This document shows, in pieces, positions 58,401 through 64,000 of a stretch of DNA of 64,000 nucleotides (its first letter is position 1; each line of letters opens with the position of its first letter). The notes under the pieces are model-generated. The model searched no databases and had not been told where the DNA came from. It saw only the letters and a list, made by a program, of their open reading frames with translations. The translations under genes and the position numbers were made by a program. The stretch covers positions 232,732 to 296,731 of the forward strand of contig NZ_FNDW01000005.1 in assembly GCF_900099685.1 (NCBI RefSeq), read 5' to 3'. The DNA comes from Chryseobacterium taeanense (GTDB taxonomy: Bacteria > Bacteroidota > Bacteroidia > Flavobacteriales > Weeksellaceae).

Positions 58401-58512
58401 CGACCTTATCATTAAAATATCAGAGAATATAGATATGAATCTGATAGATTGTTTTGATAATGAATTGGCTGTATCATCATTGAATACAGAAGAAATCAAT
58501 TTCAATTTTTAA
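55402..58512 (+). CDS. NRPS: A(?)-T-C
   Basis: This 1036-aa protein has an adenylation domain at the N-terminus (YFTSGSTGKPKG, about 153; NLYGATETT, about 295), a carrier (GGNSLAI, about 542) and a C domain (HHIVCDG, about 722). It has no C domain of its own ahead of the adenylation domain, so the C domain ending the protein at 53401 should serve it. The pocket residues read about D-A-R-H-L-G-L-M-I-K (from FDAFLRDVF, IIHCVPSLF, LLSGE, NLYGATETTMI); this matches no code I know and the substrate is left open. Its own C-terminal C domain should act on the Ser module of the next protein. Confidence 0.88.
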   Translation: MIFQNALLKSLHTHQENTAIDNNGISVSYSELIKKSDKITSFLLKQNLEPETIVGLSFDSKESLIYSMIGALNARCTIVPIDISMPEKRLQMMADEMNLQYLITSEKNSFLGKTIGIAPFLIEDIFNSENEDEIQNIKYPAFDKEDSIYIYFTSGSTGKPKGIIGKNNSLLQFLNWEIQEFNIDSNTKVSQLIHPYFDAFLRDVFVPLLSGGTICIPPADEDFFTPEKLTKWIEASGVNIIHCVPSLFRVINNDQLTSESYPELKNVLLSGEKINPAELKKWYDLFEGRIQLTNLYGATETTMIRFFYHIKPEDANLSKISIGKPIADTDFFIADKNLKKCSPFVIGDLYIISDYMTKGYLNEPELNNEKFVLIDAGNGEKKRAFKTGDKARVMPNGEIDLMGREDNQIKINGIRIETDGIENTLISSGILKNAVVFKHPEGEFLISFVIPSENTQGLEEILKKHLEANLPSYMIPSDVIKVDNFPLLDNGKINFKELLQFVTKNDIIVPANEIEDRLLKIWKEILGEEKEISTTSSFHNIGGNSLAIMRLIGKIYKEYNVRFTLSELFNNLTIIQQAQHIKTSGKDNTLIIQKAEPKDSYKLSAAQERIYYNYELNRQSTAFNLPMIWKIEGSFNEEKLTESINNLIERHESLRTEFRFVEGEIRQIVKDKVDFSVEIIHADENIDKEITAFIRPFVLDVAPLFRCGIIYSNNETYIIVDLHHIVCDGMSQNNLFSDLMKLYNNEQLPLLPLQYKDYSEWEQAFRHTNDYISHREFWLKMFEGNIPDSKFPVSDENIDHTSDSGGTATFKIDIRTIKKVTESLKTEEVTTFSSLFSMFFLYLSQFTGQEDLVIGINSSGRLQDELEDVVGMFTKTLPVRYHLNENMTFSEFAKEVHKVLVQAHSSQIYDLANIVKEINNNRNIAVKQLFDVMFVFQNFEAKKVDLQDLQLSAYEFENKTYKYPITLFASEGDDAMYFRMEYSALHFTAGDIEIIIRQFHDLIIKISENIDMNLIDCFDNELAVSSLNTEEINFNF

Positions 58513-58601
58513 TGAATTTATTCAGAGGAATCTTTAGTAAAAGACAGAATCTGTAAAAGTTAAGGGCAATTATATTAAATATTAAAAAAGAAAACCGACA
58601 T

Positions 58602-61600
58602 ATGTCCACACTAAACTTAAAACTCGATTTTGAAGCTATAAATGCTAATAAAAATATTATCGCAAGAAATTACTGGAAAAACAGACTGGAAAATTATGTT
58701 TCAGAAGATTATTTTAGAAGAAATAAAGCAAAAACTTCTTCAACTCATACGGAAGAGATAATTACTGAGGCTGATGAAAAGGTTTGTAATACATTACAAA
58801 AAATTGTAAATACACCTAAAGCTAAACATGTTTTTCTATTATCTGTTCTTGGAATTTTAGCAGAAAAATATTCGTCTAATTCCGACGTTACCATTTTTAC
58901 AACTACTTACACAGAAAATAACACAGAACCAAAGGGTTTCGTTTTTCCGGTAAGAATGAATGATTTTGGTCATTCTACATTTCCTGCATTTCTTACAGAG
59001 CTTAAAAATAATATACTTAATGATTATAAACACAGCAATTATCAGCTTAAGAAAATAATTAATCCTGAAGACGGGGAAATAAAAGATCTTCCTTCAGTAG
59101 GAATGCTTGTAGAAGGTATTCAGGAAGTTGATGCGTTTGATGCTTTGTCTCCTGATCTTCTGTTTGTTTTTAATGTAGATAATGGTTTATCATTGAAAAT
59201 CAGCTATACAGCAGAATCATATGACAATAATTATATAAAAGGAATAGCAGATCATTACTTTAATTTGTTGGTATCACTCATAGATAATAAAGAAAAAGAG
59301 ATTGATTCTATAGAGTTAATATCAGACAGTGAAAAACAAAGAATCGTAAACCTGTTTAATGATACTGAAAAATATTATCCGGAAGACAAAACAATTTTAG
59401 ACTTATTTATAGAACAGGTCCGTAAAACACCAGAAAATGTAGCTGTTGCCTATAAAGATGAAAAGCTTACTTATCAGGAACTCAACGAAAGGTCTAATCA
59501 GCTTGCTCATTATTTATTAGAAAAATTTGGTGATACAAACAAGGTTTTTGGAGTACAAATGGATAGGTCTGTAGAGCTCATGATTACTATTTTCGGAATT
59601 TTAAAGGCAGGAGGAATTTATCTTCCTTTATCAAAAAATCATCCGACAGATCGTATTTTATATACATTGGATAATAGTAATGCTTGTGCTATTTTCACCG
59701 ATACAGGAAAGCTAGAGGATTTTGAAAATAGATATGAATGTCTATATATAAACGAACTTTCTGCTTATTCAAGTACATATATTAACCTTGCAAAACCTGA
59801 GAAAATTGCTTATATAATCTATACTTCCGGATCTACAGGAAAGCCAAAAGGAGTTCTTATTAAGCATACTTCTATGGTAAACAGGCTTCATTGGATGCAG
59901 AATGAATATCAGCTTACGGAAAATGATACCATACTTCAAAAAACACCTTTAGTTTTTGATGTTTCAATATGGGAGCTGTTTTTATGGTCTATGAGTGGTG
60001 CTAAACTAGTTTTAGCTGCGCCGGGAGCAGAAAAAGATCCGCAGGAGCTTTGCGAAATTATTCAAAAAGAAAATATTACAGTTCTTCATTTTGTGCCTTC
60101 TATGCTTAATGCTTTTTTAGCTTATTTGGATGGAGCAAAGCAAAATATTTATAATCTTGAAAGCATCAGACATCTTTTTACAAGTGGAGAAGAGTTAAAA
60201 GCTGCCGATGCAAAAGCATTTTTGGATTATTGTACAAATGCGGACTTACATAATTTGTATGGTCCTACTGAAGCCACGGTGGATGTTTCATTTCATAAGG
60301 TGTCTCGTAAAGTTGCCTATCGTTCAATACCAATAGGAAAGCCAATAGATAATACTCAGCTTTTTATTTTTAATGATAAGATGCAGCTGCAGCCTATAGG
60401 AGTTCCAGGAGAACTTTTTATTGGCGGAGTAAACTTGTCTGCAGGATATGCTAATCAGCCGGAACTAACGAAGGAAAGGTTTATCAGCAATCCTTTGAAT
60501 CCGGAGAGTCTGCTTTATAAAACAGGAGATCTGGCAAAATGGCTGGAAGATGGAAGCATAGAGTATCTTGGAAGGATTGATAATCAGGTAAAAATCAGAG
60601 GAAACAGAATCGAATTGGGAGAAATAGAGTTTGTGATGCAGTCTTTTCCGACAATTACAACAGCAGTGGTACTTCCAAAAGATCACGCATCCGGAGTACA
60701 GCTTGTAGGATATCTTGTCATAGATGAAGGTTTTTCTGAAGAAGCCCTCAGAAACTTTTTGGCCTCACAACTTCCTGATTATATGATTCCGTCATATTTT
60801 ATTATAGTAGATCAGATTCCTGTTACCACCAATGGAAAAGTAAACAGAGAGGCTTTACTATCGATTGTGGTAAAATCTGCTGAAGAATATATAGCGCCGG
60901 AAACGGAGCTGCAAAAACTTTTATTTACGTATTGGAATGAAATATTAGGCACTGAAAAAATAGGAATTAATGACAGTTTTTTCAGAGTAGGAGGAGATTC
61001 AATATTAGCAATCAGGCTTATTGGTATGATTAATAATTATATCTCTGCTAATATTTCTATGGCTGATATATATGAAAATGATACCATAAAAAAGCTAGCT
61101 GATTTTATTCAGAAATCAGAGGAGAAAGAATATTCTGAAATATTTGATGTCATTGAGCAGGAATTGGAAAAATTCGAGTCAGAATATAAAAAACATAACC
61201 AGAATAGTCTCATTGAAAAAGTGTATCCAATGAGTGATATTGAAAAGGCGATGTGTTTTATTCATAAATCCAGACCTGATGATATTCTTTATTTTGAACA
61301 GCTTATGCAGCCGGTTATTTATGAAACATTGGATGTGGATGTATTCCAGAAAACTCTTGATCTTCTGGTAGAAAAACACGAAATTCTGAGAACAGGTTTT
61401 GATATAGAGCATTTTGCACATATTATCTATAGAAATGTAGATACCAAAATAGCTTTCCATGATTACAGCAATTACAGTAAAGACGAGCAAAAGCGCAAAA
61501 TCGAGGAGGACATGGAAAAAAGCAGACCCGATCATTTTGACCTTCAGGCTGAAAAACTTTGGAGAATTATTATATATAAACTTCAGGATAGTCACCATGA

Positions 61601-64000
61601 AATTTTGTTCGAATATCATCATGCCATTCTTGATGGGTGGAGCTTTGCTTCCCTTATTACTGAGATGAATAATACTTATCTGGAGCTTTTGAGAGGTAAT
61701 GCTGTAAAATTAGAAACTCTTGAAACCGGCTTCAAAGATTATATCACTCAGGAAATGTTCTACAAAAAAAATCCTCAAACAACGGAATTCTGGAAAAAAG
61801 AACTTAAGAATTATAAAAAGCTTACACTAAACAAGACTACGGACCTTAAAGATTTTAAATCTGTAAGAGATGTTTATCCTGCAAAACTTTTAACGGATCT
61901 CGAAAAGATAGCAGCTGAGAAAAACACTACAGTTAAAAATATCTTGCTTTCTGCTTATGTCTATACAATGAAAATGCTGTCTGGAGAAACAGATATTCTT
62001 GTAGGTCTTGTGACATTTACCAGACCGCTAAAAAAAGACGGAGAAAAATTACTGGGATGTTTCCTTAATACAGTTCCTTTCAGAATAACGGTTCCTGAAA
62101 ATATTACCTGGACACAATATATTGCTGCAATCGATAAGAAAGTATTGGAAGTAAAAAAATATGATCATCTGTCACTTTTTGAAATCAGTAACGCGATCGG
62201 AAGCGCAGGTTTGGGAAATCCACTTTTTGATACTTTCTTTAATTATATCAATTGGCATGTAAAGGAAAATATGAAGATTGCGGAAACGGTAGATCAGGAT
62301 GACAGAACCTATTTTGATACGTTTTTGAGAGGAAATACTTTTTTTGATGTTAACTATGATGTAACCAATAAAAATATAATCTGTATGCATGAGTACTCTT
62401 CTCCATTCATGACGGAGGAAAGATATGCGCAGTACAGCGATATATTTTTAACAATTTTAGATAGAATTATCATAAATTCTGATGAAATGATCAATGCTGA
62501 TGACTTTTTCTGGAATCCTTTACAGGAAAATCTGGCAAACGAGTTTTCTCAATATGAAAATTTGAATGCTGAATCAGGAGATATTCTTCCTTTGGAATAC
62601 CATGAAAATAAACGTAGAATAAAAGAAATTGAGTCCGGAATTTTTTTCAATGAGACAATCACCGTAACAGCAGTATCTGAAGAAAAACTAAATACGGAAA
62701 CATTGGAAAAAAGTATTCAGAAAGTAATGAATACACATAATATTTTAAGAACAGAGATTTGCAGATCCGAAGATCAGTATGATCAGAAATTTATTCCGTC
62801 AGTTAATGTAAAGATTACAGAAAAATACGCTGTATCACAAGATGAGGCTGATGAAATAATTGGGCAAGAAAAATCGAATTTATTCGACCTGAATTCTCCT
62901 TTGCTATCTGCAATGCTTGTTAGATTGGCAAATTCAGATAAGGTGACTGCATCTTTTACTTTCCATAATTCGATTGTAGACAGTTCTTCCGCAGAAAAAA
63001 TTGTTGAAGATATTTTCAGTGCGTATCAATCTAAGAATTGGGATGCAAATAAAGAAACAAAGCTTTCTTATTTAGGGTATTCTCTTTGGAAGCAAAAGAA
63101 AATCAATAAGTTGTATCCTGAACTTTTAAATTATTGGAAAAACAAACTTCAAAATATTCCTGCAAAACAACAATTACCTTTTATTAAAGCAGAGAAACGT
63201 TCTGATGTTTATAATGCAGCAGAAAAGAATATTCATATTCCTGAAAGTACTTTTGAAAAAATAGTTGATTTTTCAGACAGAAATAATATTGATGTAAGTA
63301 GTGTTCTATTGGCAGGATTTACAATATTATTAAATAAATACAACCAACAGGAAGCAATTGCTTTAGGATCGGTTGTTTCAGAGAAAAGTTTTATCAATGA
63401 GAATCTAATTGGTCCTGCTTCAAGAGTTATACCATTTGTAAGTGTCATTTCAGAACAAAAAAACTTTGAAGAGTATACCAAAGAGTTAAATGGAATATAT
63501 CATAATGATATAAAAAATAGTCTGCTACCTTTAGATGCGTTAAAAGCTGATCTTTTCTCTGGAAATAACAATAGTAATGAAGATTTTGACATCATCTTCC
63601 AATATAATGAAAAGGAGTCGGATAAAGACGCAAAAATAAAAATCACCAATGTTAATGACTTTTCTGAACAAAAAAGCTTACATCTGATTCTGAATAAAAC
63701 AGCGAATTCGATAACAGGTAAAATAAAATACAACTCGGCATATTTAGATGCAGAAATGATGGATTTCCTTCCCGTTCATTTTAATGAAATTATCACGCAG
63801 CTTATTAATAATCCTGATCATTCTATTGCGGATATTTCCATGCTTCCATCTTGTGAATTGGATTTGATTTTGCATGAATTCAATGATAGTTCAAATACTT
63901 TCACGGGTCATACAACAGTTTTAGATCTATTATCAGATCGTGTTGTAGAATTTTCGGATGCTCCTGCTTTGATTTTCGGCGAATCTGAGATGAGTTATTC
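58602..64000 (+). CDS. NRPS, cut by the window edge: half-C-A(Ser)-T-C-C'-A...
   Basis: This frame is open from the ATG at 58602 to the window end, at least 1799 aa. It begins with only the C-terminal lobe of a condensation domain (about residues 20-250: NYWKNRLENY, LLSVLGILAEKYSS) and has no HHxxxDG. The adenylation domain (YTSGSTGKPKG) has code DVWHFSLVDK, the EntF-type Ser code. The carrier is GGDSILA (about 799). A complete C domain follows (HHAILDGWS, about 1005). A second C-like domain without an intervening adenylation domain has a degenerate motif HNSIVDS (about 1453), so it is probably non-catalytic or specialised. A further adenylation domain begins near residue 1770. Release domains presumably lie beyond the edge. 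An 89-nt gap precedes the gene. Confidence 0.9.
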   Translation, partial: MSTLNLKLDFEAINANKNIIARNYWKNRLENYVSEDYFRRNKAKTSSTHTEEIITEADEKVCNTLQKIVNTPKAKHVFLLSVLGILAEKYSSNSDVTIFTTTYTENNTEPKGFVFPVRMNDFGHSTFPAFLTELKNNILNDYKHSNYQLKKIINPEDGEIKDLPSVGMLVEGIQEVDAFDALSPDLLFVFNVDNGLSLKISYTAESYDNNYIKGIADHYFNLLVSLIDNKEKEIDSIELISDSEKQRIVNLFNDTEKYYPEDKTILDLFIEQVRKTPENVAVAYKDEKLTYQELNERSNQLAHYLLEKFGDTNKVFGVQMDRSVELMITIFGILKAGGIYLPLSKNHPTDRILYTLDNSNACAIFTDTGKLEDFENRYECLYINELSAYSSTYINLAKPEKIAYIIYTSGSTGKPKGVLIKHTSMVNRLHWMQNEYQLTENDTILQKTPLVFDVSIWELFLWSMSGAKLVLAAPGAEKDPQELCEIIQKENITVLHFVPSMLNAFLAYLDGAKQNIYNLESIRHLFTSGEELKAADAKAFLDYCTNADLHNLYGPTEATVDVSFHKVSRKVAYRSIPIGKPIDNTQLFIFNDKMQLQPIGVPGELFIGGVNLSAGYANQPELTKERFISNPLNPESLLYKTGDLAKWLEDGSIEYLGRIDNQVKIRGNRIELGEIEFVMQSFPTITTAVVLPKDHASGVQLVGYLVIDEGFSEEALRNFLASQLPDYMIPSYFIIVDQIPVTTNGKVNREALLSIVVKSAEEYIAPETELQKLLFTYWNEILGTEKIGINDSFFRVGGDSILAIRLIGMINNYISANISMADIYENDTIKKLADFIQKSEEKEYSEIFDVIEQELEKFESEYKKHNQNSLIEKVYPMSDIEKAMCFIHKSRPDDILYFEQLMQPVIYETLDVDVFQKTLDLLVEKHEILRTGFDIEHFAHIIYRNVDTKIAFHDYSNYSKDEQKRKIEEDMEKSRPDHFDLQAEKLWRIIIYKLQDSHHEILFEYHHAILDGWSFASLITEMNNTYLELLRGNAVKLETLETGFKDYITQEMFYKKNPQTTEFWKKELKNYKKLTLNKTTDLKDFKSVRDVYPAKLLTDLEKIAAEKNTTVKNILLSAYVYTMKMLSGETDILVGLVTFTRPLKKDGEKLLGCFLNTVPFRITVPENITWTQYIAAIDKKVLEVKKYDHLSLFEISNAIGSAGLGNPLFDTFFNYINWHVKENMKIAETVDQDDRTYFDTFLRGNTFFDVNYDVTNKNIICMHEYSSPFMTEERYAQYSDIFLTILDRIIINSDEMINADDFFWNPLQENLANEFSQYENLNAESGDILPLEYHENKRRIKEIESGIFFNETITVTAVSEEKLNTETLEKSIQKVMNTHNILRTEICRSEDQYDQKFIPSVNVKITEKYAVSQDEADEIIGQEKSNLFDLNSPLLSAMLVRLANSDKVTASFTFHNSIVDSSSAEKIVEDIFSAYQSKNWDANKETKLSYLGYSLWKQKKINKLYPELLNYWKNKLQNIPAKQQLPFIKAEKRSDVYNAAEKNIHIPESTFEKIVDFSDRNNIDVSSVLLAGFTILLNKYNQQEAIALGSVVSEKSFINENLIGPASRVIPFVSVISEQKNFEEYTKELNGIYHNDIKNSLLPLDALKADLFSGNNNSNEDFDIIFQYNEKESDKDAKIKITNVNDFSEQKSLHLILNKTANSITGKIKYNSAYLDAEMMDFLPVHFNEIITQLINNPDHSIADISMLPSCELDLILHEFNDSSNTFTGHTTVLDLLSDRVVEFSDAPALIFGESEMSY

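Noticed and set aside
12279..58512. Many 60-120-codon antisense and alternate-frame ORFs within the NRPS/PKS genes
   Set aside because: They lie entirely inside long genes with clear domain structure, lack family features, and are expected by chance in long reading frames.
1..64000. CRISPR arrays, rRNA and tRNA genes
   Set aside because: No regularly spaced short repeats and no recognisable rRNA or cloverleaf sequences were found on reading through the window.

Overview
The window is AT-rich DNA from a member of the Bacteroidota, most likely a flavobacterium of the Chryseobacterium/Weeksellaceae type. The signs are outer-membrane barrel proteins and lipoproteins of Bacteroidota type, promoters with the Bacteroidota -7 element (TAnnTTTG), and no clear Shine-Dalgarno sites. 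The genus is an inference. Most of the window is a modular NRPS/PKS assembly line that runs off the right edge.

Layout. (1) 80-5784: a three-gene RND efflux operon (adaptor, pump, outer-membrane factor). (2) 5785-6770: about 1 kb without a convincing gene, holding a minus-strand terminator hairpin and a possible gene remnant. (3) 6823-9485: a small signalling-like block with a ThiF/E1-like adenylyltransferase, a LuxR-type regulator with a PAS-like N-terminus (minus strand), a divergent GNAT protein resembling LuxI/FeeM acyl-amino-acid synthases, and an 84-aa NHLP-type peptide. (4) 9839-12058: an outer-membrane beta-barrel protein. (5) 12279-64000: the biosynthetic genes, all on the plus strand.

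Assembly line, read from motifs: FAAL-T-C-A(Asn)-T-E | HxE dioxygenase | C-A(Asn)-T-E-C-A(?)-T | KS-AT-KR-T-C-A(?)-T-E-C | A(Asn)-T-C-A(Gly, with an inserted luciferase-like monooxygenase)-T | KS-AT-KR-T-C-A(Asn)-T-C | asparagine synthetase | A(?)-T-C | half-C-A(Ser)-T-C-C'-A... (cut off). The predicted product is a fatty-acylated, Asn-rich peptide with two beta-hydroxy ketide extensions, three epimerised residues and an oxidised Gly position. The asparagine synthetase would supply Asn, and the dioxygenase could beta-hydroxylate it. No thioesterase, MbtH protein or dedicated exporter is visible after the edge is reached.

The most unusual signal is regulatory. An 18-bp palindromic box (perfect form ACTACAC-N4-GTGTAGT) lies in front of the ThiF gene, the LuxI-like gene and, in degenerate form, the outer-membrane protein. 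In each case a box is centred exactly 30.5 nt upstream of a TAnnTTTG element, which is the position expected for a LuxR-type activator. The LuxI-like gene's whole promoter plus about 20 codons has been copied into the NRPS operon at 37937-38185. There it lies between two copies of a 212-bp segment and places the downstream half of the assembly line behind its own box-controlled promoter. I propose a LuxR/LuxI-like signalling circuit, uncommon in Bacteroidota, that controls an NRPS/PKS lipopeptide. The regulator-box pairing and the signal molecule are inferences.
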